Shown: positions 13,600 to 22,859, counted from the first letter of the stretch. The stretch is 47,355 bases of DNA from Candidatus Omnitrophota bacterium (GCA_016198905.1 JACQHR010000010.1:1-47355); one strand, 5' to 3'. Program-made: numbers and translations. The notes: generated by a model not told the origin, from the letters alone.

Positions 13600-15734
13600 C
13601 CGGGCTGCCGGCGAAACTGCGAGAGCTTCGCTCGCAAAGGTGCGAGCGATGAGGCGCGCAGATCAGGATCCTGGACGATGAGTGTCGCCGCTTCTTCGCG
13701 AGCCGATTCGAGGAGCGTCGTATCGCGCGAGAGGTTGGCGATCCGAAACCGCAGCCACCCGTGCTGGCGCCGGCCCAGCAGCTCTCCAGGGCCTCGCAGC
13801 TCCAAGTCTTTCTCAGCCAGCGCAAACCCATCTGTGGTCCGAACGAACGTGCTGAGCCGCTCGTTGAGCCCCGCCTCGCCGCTATCCGTGATCAGGATGC
13901 AGGTTGCCGGATGCGTCCCGCGGCCGATGCGTCCGCGCAGCTGGTGCAGCTGGGCCAGTCCGAACCGCTCGGGATGCTCGATGACCATGACGGTCGCGTT
14001 GGGCACATCGAGGCCCACTTCCACGATCACCGTCGAGACAAGCGCCTGCAGTTCGCCCTTGGCAAACGCGAGCATCGTTTTCTCTTTCAGCTGCGGCTTC
14101 ATCTGCCCGTGCAATAATCCTACGCGAAACTTAGGAAACACATCAGTCTGAAGTTGTTTGGCCATTTGCGTGGCCGCTCGCAGCTCCTTGGTTGAGTGCT
14201 CATCAACGAGCGGATACACAATGTACGCTTGCCGGCCTCGTGCGAGCTCCTTGCGCACCATCGCATAGAGCTCCTCGCGCTCCGCATTCGCCATCCACAG
14301 CGTCTTGATGGGCTGGCGGCCTGTTGGAAGCTCCTGAATGGTGGAGACATCGAGGTCGCCGTAGATGGACAGCGCGAGTGTGCGCGGAATCGGAGTCGCG
14401 GTCACGACGAGCACGTCGGGGGCTTGCGCTTTCTTCGCCAGATGGGCGCGCTGGACCACGCCGAACTTATGTTGCTCATCGATCAAGACGAGTGCGAGAT
14501 CTCGAAATACCACCTGACTCTGGATGAGCGCATGCGTCCCGACGACGACGGACAGCGCCCCCGTCGCAATCGCCTCGGCGCGCCGCGCGCGTTCAGCGGC
14601 CGCGACACCCTGCGAGATCAGGCCCACCGTCACGCCGAGCGGCCCAAGCAAACTCTCAATCACGCGTGCGTGCTGCTCCGCGAGCAGCTCGGTCGGCGCC
14701 ATCAGCGCGACTTGATAGCCGCTTTGCACCGCCACGGCGATGAGCGCAATCATCACGATCGTCTTGCCGCAGCCGACATCCCCCTGCAAGAGCCGGTGCA
14801 TCGGTGAAGGCTTCGCAAGATCTGCGAGGAGGTGGTCGAGGACCTGCGTCTGGCTTGCGGTCAAGGTAAACGGGAGGGTTTCGCGCAGGCCGCGCGTGAT
14901 CGGGCCATCGAGCTGATAGTGGTGCGGCTTGGCGATCAATCCGGTTCTCGCCCGCCGCTGGGCAAGGGCAAGCTGAAACAGGAACAGCTCCTCGAACGCC
15001 AAGCGTTGCTGCGCGCGTTCCAGCGCTTCCCACGCCGAAGGAAAATGGAGATCCCGAATCGCCTGGGCCAGCCGCGGCCACCCGCGGGCCTGCCGGATCG
15101 GCTCGGGCAGCGTGTCCTGCAGCGTGCCGCCGTAGCGCTCCACCACCGTCGCCATCATCTGGCGGAACCATCGTTGGCCCACACCGGCCACCAGCGGATA
15201 GATCGGCACGATGCGTCCCATATGGACGGAGTCGCGCTCCTCACCCTCGATCCGTTCCATCTCGGGATGAATCATCTGCAGCCGTGGACGCAGCTCGACC
15301 TGCCCGTAGAAAATCACCGACTCGCCGACCTGCAGCTGCTGCGCCAGATACGGCTGGTTGAACCACACCCCGTAGAGTGTGCCGGTCTCATCACCGATGG
15401 CCGCCTCGAAAATCGTCTGCCCTCTGCGGATGCGCCGCAGCGTCTTGGTGAGGATGCGGCCGCGCACGGTCACGATGCTCCCGGGCCTGACCTCGCTGAT
15501 GGGCAGCAGATGCGTGCGATCTTCATAGCGGCGCGGCGGCGTATAGCACGCGTCTTCGACGGAGACGATGTCCAGCTGGGCCAGCTGCGTCATCCGATGC
15601 GGGCCGACACCCTTCACATAGCGGATGGAGGTGTCGCCGGGCGAACCGCCGGAAGAAGACTCGCGGGGCTGTGCGGTGTGGGGCGTCGTGGACGAGAAAG
15701 AGATATTTGGTGTGGGGACTTGTGAGGGTGTCAT
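13596..15734 (-). CDS. recG: ATP-dependent DNA helicase RecG
   Basis: A 712-residue RecG that remodels stalled forks and branched DNA. After a Ser/Thr/Pro-rich leader (residues 1-35) comes the wedge/OB domain (VKGVGPHRMTQLAQL, GSIVTVRGRI, GVWFNQPYLAQQL). Helicase motifs follow: Walker A GDVGCGKT, MAPTELLAEQHA, VGTHALI, DEQHKFGVVQR (motif II), VTATPIPRTLAL, then VIVEVGLDVPNATVMVIE and QLHQLRGRIGRG. The C-terminal GPGELLGRRQHG is present. It is the first gene of the minus-strand lipid/repair cluster, and its start region overlaps the divergent rpmB promoter. Confidence 0.97.
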   Translation of the reverse strand: MTPSQVPTPNISFSSTTPHTAQPRESSSGGSPGDTSIRYVKGVGPHRMTQLAQLDIVSVEDACYTPPRRYEDRTHLLPISEVRPGSIVTVRGRILTKTLRRIRRGQTIFEAAIGDETGTLYGVWFNQPYLAQQLQVGESVIFYGQVELRPRLQMIHPEMERIEGEERDSVHMGRIVPIYPLVAGVGQRWFRQMMATVVERYGGTLQDTLPEPIRQARGWPRLAQAIRDLHFPSAWEALERAQQRLAFEELFLFQLALAQRRARTGLIAKPHHYQLDGPITRGLRETLPFTLTASQTQVLDHLLADLAKPSPMHRLLQGDVGCGKTIVMIALIAVAVQSGYQVALMAPTELLAEQHARVIESLLGPLGVTVGLISQGVAAAERARRAEAIATGALSVVVGTHALIQSQVVFRDLALVLIDEQHKFGVVQRAHLAKKAQAPDVLVVTATPIPRTLALSIYGDLDVSTIQELPTGRQPIKTLWMANAEREELYAMVRKELARGRQAYIVYPLVDEHSTKELRAATQMAKQLQTDVFPKFRVGLLHGQMKPQLKEKTMLAFAKGELQALVSTVIVEVGLDVPNATVMVIEHPERFGLAQLHQLRGRIGRGTHPATCILITDSGEAGLNERLSTFVRTTDGFALAEKDLELRGPGELLGRRQHGWLRFRIANLSRDTTLLESAREEAATLIVQDPDLRASSLAPLRAKLSQFRRQPG

Positions 15735-15748
15735 CGGCTGTGTATAAT
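15720..15748 (+). promoter_or_regulatory. rpmB promoter overlapping the recG start
   Basis: TTGTGA (15720-15725), a 17-bp spacer and a perfect TATAAT (15743-15748). The recG start codon (15732-15734, minus strand) lies inside the spacer. Confidence 0.65.
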
Positions 15749-15813
15749 AACTGCCCTATCCTGCAAGACGAGGGCAATCAACTCGAACGCCAACCGGAAA
15801 GCAAGGAGCCAGC

Positions 15814-16071
15814 ATGCTTGCGTGCGCTATTTGTGGTAAAAAACCGTTCATGGGAAGTGCCGTCACCCATCGTGGGATGCTCAAGAAGCAAGGTGGGGTC
15901 GGGCGGCGGACGGTCCGGGTCAATCCCCGACGCTTCCTGCCCAATCTTCAGCGAATCAGGGTGCTGCTCAATGGCACGGTCAGACGCGCCCGTGTGTGCA
16001 CGGCGTGCATCAAGTCAGGCCGGGCGCTGAAGGCTCCGCTGCATCCATCACGTCGCCCACTGCCAGCGTAA
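15814..16071 (+). CDS. rpmB: 50S ribosomal protein L28 (zinc-ribbon form)
   Basis: An 85-residue L28: CAICGKKPFMGSAVTHRG, then RRTVRVNPRRFLPNLQRIRV and VCTACIKSGRAL. The CxxC pairs indicate the zinc-binding paralogue. AAGGAG lies 7 nt before the ATG. It is divergent from recG, and its last 62 bp overlap the 3' end of recJ on the opposite strand. The C-terminal tail (APLHPSRRPLPA) is longer than usual and lies in this overlap. Confidence 0.93.
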   Translation: MLACAICGKKPFMGSAVTHRGMLKKQGGVGRRTVRVNPRRFLPNLQRIRVLLNGTVRRARVCTACIKSGRALKAPLHPSRRPLPA

Positions 16072-17671
16072 GCTCCCCGTCCACGACGGCGGGACTCGCG
16101 ACCACGTCGTAACGCCCTGCCGACGAATATCCGCTGAGCGATCCTCTCGCGGCCACGCGCGTCGCGCCATCCGACAGCACCCCCATGCGCGGCGATTGCG
16201 TCTCGATGGCCACATCCCGGATCAGCGCCATCGGCCGCGGATTGCCCATGCCAAACGGTCCAAATCCCCCGAGCTGCGTCACCCAGTCCGGCGTCACGTC
16301 GCGCAACGCCAGCGTCAGATCCGCCCGACGAACCTGCTGCAGTCCACCCTGCCCGGCGACCCGCTTGGCTTGCTCGTTGACGAGGAGGCGAAACGGTTCC
16401 AACTGCTTGCGATCCACCGTCAGGCCGCAGGCCTGCGCATGCCCGCCGTAGCGCACCAGAAGATCTCCGCACGTCTTGAGGACGTCCAGCAGATTGAAGA
16501 GGGCGACCGAGCGTCCTGAGCCGGTACCTTGATGCTCATCCATCGCAATGGCAATCGCCGGACGCCCGTAGCGTTGCGCCAGCTGCGACGCGACAGGCCC
16601 CATGAGCCCTTGATGCCAGCCGCTGCGGCTGACCACCAGCACGAACTGATCCTTAAAATGCAGGCGGCTCACTTGCTCTTGGGCCTCGGCGAGCGTGTGG
16701 CGATGCAGTTCCTTCGTGGTCGCGTGGGCGGACGCGGCCAAGGCCAGCCACTCCTCGATGCGGCCGTCACACTCACTGAGGAGGAGTCCCCAAATCGCCG
16801 CCGCATCTCCGAGCCTGCCGCTTGCATTGAGGCGAGGTGTCAGTTTCCTGAGCACATGCTCCGGCTCAGGCTTCGATGTTCCCGTCGCCTCGCAGAGCCG
16901 CCGCAATCCCTCTCGATGACTCTGCACGATCCGCGGCAACCCCTCCGTCACGATGACGCGATTATCCCCAACGAGCGAGGCGCAGTCGGCGAGCGTGCCC
17001 AGCGCCGCCAGGTCCAGGCTGCGCATGACCCCGTCGGTGCCTTCGAAGGCCTGCGCGATCTTCAGCGCCAAGCCGGCACTGCACAACTCGGAACCGGCTG
17101 ACTGCGTGCACCGGGGGTTGATGAGCGCGTACGGCGTCGCCGGCTGGGCGAGCGGCAGATGATGATCGACGATGATCGTGTCGATCCCTGCGTCGGCAAG
17201 CCGCTGCACATCTGCGGCTTGGTTCGTTCCGCAATCCATGAGCACGACCAGCGTCGTCGAGGAGCCGCACACGCGTTCGACCAAGTCCGCCGGGACTCCA
17301 TAGCCATCGGTGATCCGGTTGGATTGCACCGCGCGCACGACCGCGCCACGATTCCGCAAGACTTCGTAGAGGATCACGCCGGCGGTCAGCCCATCGACGT
17401 CCGAATCGCCGAAGAGGAGGATCGGCTCGCGCGCGGCGATGGCGCGTTGGAGGCGCGCAACCGCGCGCGCAAGATCGAGGAGTTCCTCCGGAGCGGTGAG
17501 GGTAGCCAGCGTTGGATGGAGGAACCGCCGCGCCGTCGAGGCGTCGCTGACGCCGCGATTGAGGAGCAGTTGCGCCGTCACGGGATGCACGCGCACCGCG
17601 CGCGCCAATGCCGCCGCACGGTCAGGGTCGGCAGGAGCGACGCGCCACATCGATTGCATCGTGTATCCCAA
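16010..17671 (-). CDS. recJ: Single-stranded-DNA-specific exonuclease RecJ
   Basis: A 553-residue DHH-family 5'-3' exonuclease. Motifs: LFGDSDVDGLTAG (motif I), VLMDCGTN, TIIVDHHLP (DHH), GTLADCASLVGDNR, and RLNASGRLGDA. The DHHA1 domain has VLVVSRSGWHQGLMGPVASQLAQRYGRP and RYGGHAQACGLTV, and the C-terminal OB fold is GGFGPFGMGNPRP onward. Motif I reads GDSDVDG where GDFDADG/YDVDG is common, which is within family range. It is the last gene of the yebC-recJ cluster, 6 nt after secDF. Confidence 0.95.
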   Translation of the reverse strand: MGYTMQSMWRVAPADPDRAAALARAVRVHPVTAQLLLNRGVSDASTARRFLHPTLATLTAPEELLDLARAVARLQRAIAAREPILLFGDSDVDGLTAGVILYEVLRNRGAVVRAVQSNRITDGYGVPADLVERVCGSSTTLVVLMDCGTNQAADVQRLADAGIDTIIVDHHLPLAQPATPYALINPRCTQSAGSELCSAGLALKIAQAFEGTDGVMRSLDLAALGTLADCASLVGDNRVIVTEGLPRIVQSHREGLRRLCEATGTSKPEPEHVLRKLTPRLNASGRLGDAAAIWGLLLSECDGRIEEWLALAASAHATTKELHRHTLAEAQEQVSRLHFKDQFVLVVSRSGWHQGLMGPVASQLAQRYGRPAIAIAMDEHQGTGSGRSVALFNLLDVLKTCGDLLVRYGGHAQACGLTVDRKQLEPFRLLVNEQAKRVAGQGGLQQVRRADLTLALRDVTPDWVTQLGGFGPFGMGNPRPMALIRDVAIETQSPRMGVLSDGATRVAARGSLSGYSSAGRYDVVASPAVVDGELTLAVGDVMDAAEPSAPGLT

Positions 17672-17677
17672 TGGGTG

Positions 17678-19876
17678 TCAGGCGCGCTTGGGCTGTCCGA
17701 GTCCGCGCCAGGTGATGACCAATGCCGAGGCGATGTAGACCGTCGAGTACACGCCCGAGATGAACCCGAAGAGCAAGCACAGCGAAAAGTCCCGCAGGAC
17801 CGGCCCGCCGAAGAAATACAGGACCCCGACTTGCAGGATCACCGTTGCTGAAGTGAGCAATGTGCGCCCGAGCGTCTCATTGACGCTCAGGTTGATGATC
17901 TCCCGCAGGTTCATCTTCCGCTGGATCTTCAAATTCTCCCGCACCCGGTCGTAAATGACGATCGTATCGTTGATGGAAAACCCGGCGATCGTCAGCAAGG
18001 CCGCAATCACCATCATGTCGATCTGCCGGCCCAAGAGGCACAGCATCCCGACCGCCACGACGACGTCATGGATGATGGCGAACACGCCGGCGGCGGCAAA
18101 ATCCCAGTGCTTAAACCGGAGGGCCACGTAGACGAGAATCGCCACCATGGACCACGCAATGGCCATCCACGCCTTCTGCCGCAAGATCGCCCCCACCGTC
18201 GGGCCGACCTGTTCGTTGCGGATGAGCTGCGGGTTCGCGTCGGCGTAATCGGACGTCATGGCCTCACGGGTTCTCGCGAGAATGTCGCTCGCCTGCGCTT
18301 CGTTTTCCGACGGCGTGCGAATGAGCCACTCGGTCGGCGCGCCAAACTCCTGAATGACCGCGCTGCCTAATCCGACTTTCTGCAAGCTGGCGCGCAGTTG
18401 ATCGGCGGCGATCGGCCGCTCCATCCGGTATTCCTGCAGCAACCCTCCGCTAAAATCCACGCCATAGCGTTGATCGCCGCGCATGACAAACGCCGTCGCA
18501 CCGGCGAGAATGACGAACGCGGAGATTCCATAACAGAGATACCGCTTGCCGATGAAGTCGATGTTCGTGCGTCCGAGGAACTGGAACATGCGCAACTGCT
18601 TGAACGCATTGAGGTGGAGCAACCCGTCGAAGATGATGCGGGTCACAACGATGGCCGTAAACATGCTGGCGATCAACCCGATCGTCAGCGTCGTCGCAAA
18701 GCCTCGAATGGGCCCGGTCCCGAACCAGTAGAGAAACACTGCGGCAAGGACCGTCGTGACGTTCGAATCAAAAATGGCCGAGAAGGCTTTGTCGTACCCG
18801 GCGCGGATCGCCAGGCTCAGCGGCCGCCCGGCCCGCAACTCCTCGCGGATGCGCTCGTAGATGAGCACGTTCGCATCGACCGCCATCCCCAAGGTGAGCA
18901 CCATTCCGGCGATGCCTGGCAGGGTCAGGGTCGCATGGAAATAGCCCAGCCCCCCGAGGACCAGCAAGAGGTTGAGCGCCAGCGCGAAGACGGCGACGAG
19001 GCCCGCGAGCCGGTAGTAGCCCACCATGAAGACCACGACGAGCAGCCCGCCGATCACCACCGCATTCGTGCCGGCGCGAACAGAGTCTTTCCCGAGCATC
19101 GGCCCAACCGTCCGCTCTTCTTCGAGCGTGATGGGAGCCGGCAGCGCGCCCGCCCGCAGGACGATCGCCAGATCATGCGCCTGTTCGCGCGTAAACCGCC
19201 CGGTGATCCGTCCGGAATCCGTGATGCGGCTTTGGATGGTGGGCGCCGATTGCACCTTGTCATCCAGCAGGATGGCCAAGCGACGGTTGATGTTGGCTCC
19301 GGTGAGCCGGCCAAACTCCCTGGCGCCTTCTTTATTCATCCTGAAACTCACTTCGGGAAGCCCCATCTCGCCCGGCTCCACCCACGCATCGGCCAGGATC
19401 GAGCCGGTCAAGGCGCCCTCGGTCTCCAACAGCATCGGGCTGCCGTCTTCATCTTCCGAGAGTTGATAGCCCTGGGGGACTTTGCCGTCGAGGGCTTGCT
19501 GGATCTGCCGCTGGCTGTCCGAGACCAGCATGAATTTCAGCTGAGCGGTCTTGCCGATGAGGTTCAGCGCGCGATCGCGGTCGCTGATCCCGGGCAGCTG
19601 CACCAAGATGTGGTCGGCGCCCTGACGCTGAATGAGCGGCTCGCGCACGCCGAACTGGTCGATCCGGTTGCGTAAAATTTCCACCGCCAGGCCAGCCACG
19701 TCCTTGTTGCGCTGCTCCGGAGGGAGTTTCGAGGTATCCACCCGCAGGACCAAGTGCATCCCGCCCTGCAGATCCAGACCGAGATTGATGCGTTTCTCCA
19801 GCGGAAATGCGTACCACGCGGCGAGGGCCGACAGCCCGACGACCAGTGCGATCTTCCAGCCGATCTTCTGCGACAT
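17678..19876 (-). CDS. secDF: Fused SecDF protein-export membrane protein
   Basis: A 732-residue single-chain fusion of SecD and SecF, which use proton motive force to help Sec-translocated proteins leave the membrane. SecD half: a first membrane helix (IALVVGLSALAAWYAFPL), RINLGLDLQGGMHLVLRVD, the P1 domain, then LGMAVDANVLIYERIREELR in a helix bundle. The SecF half begins near residue 440 (FIGKRYLCYGISAFVILAGA), with GVDFSGGLLQEY and GFSINDTIVIYDRVRENLK. About twelve membrane helices fit. The start overlaps the yajC stop by 1 nt. Confidence 0.97.
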   Translation of the reverse strand: MSQKIGWKIALVVGLSALAAWYAFPLEKRINLGLDLQGGMHLVLRVDTSKLPPEQRNKDVAGLAVEILRNRIDQFGVREPLIQRQGADHILVQLPGISDRDRALNLIGKTAQLKFMLVSDSQRQIQQALDGKVPQGYQLSEDEDGSPMLLETEGALTGSILADAWVEPGEMGLPEVSFRMNKEGAREFGRLTGANINRRLAILLDDKVQSAPTIQSRITDSGRITGRFTREQAHDLAIVLRAGALPAPITLEEERTVGPMLGKDSVRAGTNAVVIGGLLVVVFMVGYYRLAGLVAVFALALNLLLVLGGLGYFHATLTLPGIAGMVLTLGMAVDANVLIYERIREELRAGRPLSLAIRAGYDKAFSAIFDSNVTTVLAAVFLYWFGTGPIRGFATTLTIGLIASMFTAIVVTRIIFDGLLHLNAFKQLRMFQFLGRTNIDFIGKRYLCYGISAFVILAGATAFVMRGDQRYGVDFSGGLLQEYRMERPIAADQLRASLQKVGLGSAVIQEFGAPTEWLIRTPSENEAQASDILARTREAMTSDYADANPQLIRNEQVGPTVGAILRQKAWMAIAWSMVAILVYVALRFKHWDFAAAGVFAIIHDVVVAVGMLCLLGRQIDMMVIAALLTIAGFSINDTIVIYDRVRENLKIQRKMNLREIINLSVNETLGRTLLTSATVILQVGVLYFFGGPVLRDFSLCLLFGFISGVYSTVYIASALVITWRGLGQPKRA

Positions 19877-20199
19877 TAGCTCCGATTCTCCGTCGTTGCG
19901 CCGCTCGATGACGCTTTCGGTTTCACCAGGCGGACGATGGCGGATGGCTCCACTTCGACCCGGACATTATCGTCGATGCGCAGCGTGATCGAGTCGGGCT
20001 TGACATTGAGCACCGTCCCGAAGAGGCCGCCGCCGGTGACCACCTCGTCGTTCTTCTTCAGATTCTTGAGCATTCCCTCATGCTCCTTGCGCGCCTTGGA
20101 TTGCGGGCGAAACACGAGCAGATAGAAAATACCGAACACCATCGCGAACATCGGCAGCATGGCCAAGGGCGACGGTGCTGCTGCAGCTCGATCGGGCAT
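19876..20199 (-). CDS. yajC: Preprotein translocase subunit YajC
   Basis: A 107-residue YajC with one membrane helix (LAMLPMFAMVFGIFYLLVFRPQ, with the signature FRPQ) and the soluble domain KNLKKNDEVVTGGGLFGTVLNV. The open frame runs upstream but MPDRAAAAP at 20199 is preceded by AGGAGG and overlaps the spoIID stop by 1 nt, so it is the start. It associates with SecDF. Confidence 0.95.
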   Translation of the reverse strand: MPDRAAAAPSPLAMLPMFAMVFGIFYLLVFRPQSKARKEHEGMLKNLKKNDEVVTGGGLFGTVLNVKPDSITLRIDDNVRVEVEPSAIVRLVKPKASSSGATTENRS

Positions 20200-21380
20200 C
20201 AAGATCCTCCTACAACCGTGACAGGTTGATTCACCAACGTTTGCACATCCACGAGCTGCGTATTGGGATAATAATACTCGAGGATTTCGGCCGCAGAAAA
20301 CCCTCGACGGGCCAGCTCCGCGGCCCCCCATTGACACATCCCCACGCCATGTCCCCACCCGTGGCCGTCCAACACAAATCCATCCGCCACGCGCTCGACG
20401 GCAAAAAGCGGGCTGCGGATGCGATCAAATCCGAAGAGCGAGCGAAAATCATAACCGGACAGGACCAGGGTTCGGCGCGCCCCGAGGATGCGCAGCTCCT
20501 CGACGCGTCCCGATGCCGTGCGCTTCGTCACCTGGATGTCCCCGACCGGACCAATCGAGCCGAAGCGGCTCTTCGACACCGCCCACGCAACATCGGCTTT
20601 GGTCAGCCGACGCTGCCACGAGAAGAACGGAGAGGCCAAGCAGAATCGGCACGTCACGCCGCCGCGCAACGGTTCGATGTTAAACGGTCCCATGACGCGG
20701 CCGTTTTCGGTCATCCCGCCGCAGGTCGAATGATAGAACGTCGGGAAGAGCTTGCCCTGCGACATCACGATCCAGCCCGCGGTGCTTTTCACCGCCCGCG
20801 TCGTCGCAATCTTTTCTGCGGTCTTGCCGCCGTAGTCCTGCGACATGATATCGCCGCTCACATCATAGTCGATCTGCGATTTCGTGAATCGTTGGTAGAG
20901 CGCATACGTGCGCGCCGCGATCGCGATCGCCTTCAACGCCTCGGGTGGCCAGTAATCCGGCGCTTCCTTGCTGAGCACGCCGCGCAGATAATCTTCCAGC
21001 TCGACGTGGTTGACGACCAGGAGGGTGAGATCGCGCTGGCGCATGATCTCGATGATCCCGCGCAGCCGTTTCCCATTCAGGCTGATAGCCGCATCCGTCG
21101 CGGGTTCGATGCGCACGCCGGCGAACGGCAGGACGTCATCGCCCATGGCGAGCCCGGCAGCGACCGCGCGCACCGTCACCGGGCGCAGGCGACGCCCCTG
21201 CTGAATGGGCTGGCCGTTGTGCGACGCCACCATCGTGAACCGCCCGAAAATCTGCAAGAGCACCTGCGGGTCGTCCTTCGCCACAGCAACGCGAATCAAG
21301 GCAGGATTCGGCTGCGCGTGGACGAGCTGTGCTCCACTCAAGAGCACAATGGAGCTGCAGTGCGCTAGAATGCATCCCAA
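20199..21380 (-). CDS. spoIID: SpoIID/LytB-domain protein (amidase-enhancer / peptidoglycan glycosidase-like)
   Basis: The SpoIID domain is clear: VNHVELEDYLRGVLSKEAPDYWPPEALKAIAIAARTYALYQ, then FYHSTCGGMTEN and the C-terminal GHGWGHGVGMCQWGAAELARRG. Such proteins act on denuded peptidoglycan, or with amidases, outside the membrane. The start is uncertain. The frame is open to 21581, and an ATG at 21554 overlaps the DUF2905 stop, but that would give an 84-residue leader translated from a structured repeat. A TTG at 21380 gives a compact signal peptide (LGCILAHCSSIVLLSGAQLVHA). In non-sporulators the protein probably serves cell-wall remodelling. Confidence 0.88.
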   Translation of the reverse strand: MGCILAHCSSIVLLSGAQLVHAQPNPALIRVAVAKDDPQVLLQIFGRFTMVASHNGQPIQQGRRLRPVTVRAVAAGLAMGDDVLPFAGVRIEPATDAAISLNGKRLRGIIEIMRQRDLTLLVVNHVELEDYLRGVLSKEAPDYWPPEALKAIAIAARTYALYQRFTKSQIDYDVSGDIMSQDYGGKTAEKIATTRAVKSTAGWIVMSQGKLFPTFYHSTCGGMTENGRVMGPFNIEPLRGGVTCRFCLASPFFSWQRRLTKADVAWAVSKSRFGSIGPVGDIQVTKRTASGRVEELRILGARRTLVLSGYDFRSLFGFDRIRSPLFAVERVADGFVLDGHGWGHGVGMCQWGAAELARRGFSAAEILEYYYPNTQLVDVQTLVNQPVTVVGGS

Positions 21381-21536
21381 AATCTTCCACGCGGGTCCTG
21401 CCGCTGCGCCACCCTGCGTCCGTCCTCGTCGCCGGGCGGCTGTACAGCCGCCGCCTTCGGCGACCGGCAACTCCAGGCGGGCGCAGGGAACCTGGCTTTG
21501 CGTCACCCGCTTTAGGGATTTTTGGATGGATTCTAG
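21365..21536 (-). repeat. 172-bp element with 20-bp terminal inverted repeats; MITE-like or structured leader RNA
   Basis: The ends CTAGAATGCATCCCAAAATC (21365-21384) and its inverse (21517-21536) match at 18 of 20 positions. Inside, on the minus strand, GACGCAAAGCC (21494-21504) equals the most conserved core of c-di-GMP-I (GEMM) riboswitches, followed by a CCAGG...CCTGG hairpin and AGTTGCCGG. A nested hairpin at 21428-21464 has an outer stem GTCGCCG/CGGCGAC and inner stem GGCGGCT/AGCCGCC. The usual 5' GGCAAAC part of GEMM is missing. The element fills the DUF2905-spoIID junction, and its downstream arm covers the preferred TTG start. Confidence 0.6.
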
Positions 21537-21550
21537 ATAACGCATGCACC

Positions 21551-21787
21551 TCATGAGTGACGAAACCGATTGATGAGCCACAACACGACGCTCAACAGTG
21601 CGCTCAGAAGCAGACAGCTGGTGAGAGGAAAATAGAAGGAAAATCCATCACGTCGAATCGCAATGTCACCGGGCAGCCGCCCCAGCCATGGAATGCGTGG
21701 GCCGACGAGCAGGAGCACACCGATACCAACAAGACACAGCCCAAGCATCAAGACGGCGCGACCGAATGGCTGGAGGTCAGGGCTCAT
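21551..21787 (-). CDS. DUF2905 small membrane protein
   Basis: A 78-residue protein with two membrane helices ([19 protein letters not shown] and [22 protein letters not shown]) around the conserved [22 protein letters not shown], the DUF2905 signature. Its function is not known. It commonly follows ruvB and here overlaps ruvB by 4 nt. Confidence 0.93.
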   Translation of the reverse strand: MSPDLQPFGRAVLMLGLCLVGIGVLLLVGPRIPWLGRLPGDIAIRRDGFSFYFPLTSCLLLSALLSVVLWLINRFRHS

Positions 21788-22857
21788 GTTGTCGATGCAA
21801 AGAGCTCGAGGTCTTGTGATTTGAGATTCGCCACGTGCTGGTAGGCAAGTCGCGTGGCCTTGCGGCCGCGCGCGGTGCGCTTCAAGAATCCCGCGGACAA
21901 GAGATAAGGCTCGACGACGTCGACGATGGTGTCGCGCTCCTCGTTCATGGCCGCCGCCAAGGCGTCGATCCCCACCGGCCCGCCGCCATAAAACTCGATG
22001 ATCATCGTCAGCACTTTGCGGTCCATGCCATCAAGCCCGTAGTCATCCACGCCCTGCGCCAAGAGGGCCGCCTGCGCGATGGGCTTGGAAATCTTTCCGT
22101 TGGACTTGACCTGCGCGTAGTCCCGCACGCGGCGCAGCAAGCGGTTGGCCACACGCGGCGTGCCGCGCGAGCGCTCGGCAATTGTCTGCGCCGCATCAGG
22201 CTCCAAGGCAATGCCAAGAATCTTCGCGGAGCGCTCCAGGATGGAGACCAGCTCGTCCGGCTTATAGAACTCCAAGTGATAGACCATCCCAAAACGGCTG
22301 CGCAGCGGATTCGACAACAAGCCTGAGCGCGTCGTGGCCCCGATCAACGTGAACCGCTTGAGGTGGAACTTAATGGTCTTTGCATAGGGCCCTTTATCGA
22401 TGACGAAATCGATCTCGGAATTTTCCATGGCGGGATACAGAAACTCTTCGACGACTTTCGAGAGGCGGTGGATTTCGTCGATGAATAAGATGTCGCCGAC
22501 TTCCAGATTCGTGAGGATGCCGATCAGATCGCCGGCCCGTCCGATCGCCGGACCGCTCGTCGCGGTAATCTTGGCTCCCATCTCCTGCGCGACGATGTGC
22601 GCGATGCTGGTCTTGCCCAGCCCCGGAGGCCCGGCGAAAAGCGCGTGCTCTAATGGCTCGCCACGGCGCTTGGTCGCCTGAATCGCCACCCGGAGATTCT
22701 CCACCACCTGCGACTGGCCCACGAAGTCACCGAACCGCTTTGGTCGCAGGCTGAGACTCAGAATCTGGTCGTCGTCATTCTCCGTGACCTGACGCAGCGC
22801 TGCGACAGGCGCCTCTAGGCTCGTCGGAACCGCTCGAAGCACGGACGTCTTAGGCAT
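21784..22857 (-). CDS. ruvB: Holliday junction branch migration ATPase RuvB
   Basis: A 357-residue AAA+ motor. [19 protein letters not shown] opens the ATPase domain; Walker A is GPPGLGKTS, Walker [10 protein letters not shown], sensor [18 protein letters not shown]. The C-terminal winged helix includes [26 protein letters not shown]. The N-terminal 25 residues are variable. It follows ruvA after 2 nt. Confidence 0.98.
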   Translation of the reverse strand: MPKTSVLRAVPTSLEAPVAALRQVTENDDDQILSLSLRPKRFGDFVGQSQVVENLRVAIQATKRRGEPLEHALFAGPPGLGKTSIAHIVAQEMGAKITATSGPAIGRAGDLIGILTNLEVGDILFIDEIHRLSKVVEEFLYPAMENSEIDFVIDKGPYAKTIKFHLKRFTLIGATTRSGLLSNPLRSRFGMVYHLEFYKPDELVSILERSAKILGIALEPDAAQTIAERSRGTPRVANRLLRRVRDYAQVKSNGKISKPIAQAALLAQGVDDYGLDGMDRKVLTMIIEFYGGGPVGIDALAAAMNEERDTIVDVVEPYLLSAGFLKRTARGRKATRLAYQHVANLKSQDLELFASTT

Positions 22858-22859
22858 GC

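Noticed and set aside
16185..19675. Long plus-strand frames opposite recJ and secDF (for example 18398-19675)
   Set aside because: They lack any recognisable domain, are rich in Arg/Pro/His as expected for antisense of GC-rich genes, and the minus-strand genes are certain.
17678..19876. Separate secD and secF genes
   Set aside because: The frame is continuous with no internal stop, so it is a single fused SecDF.
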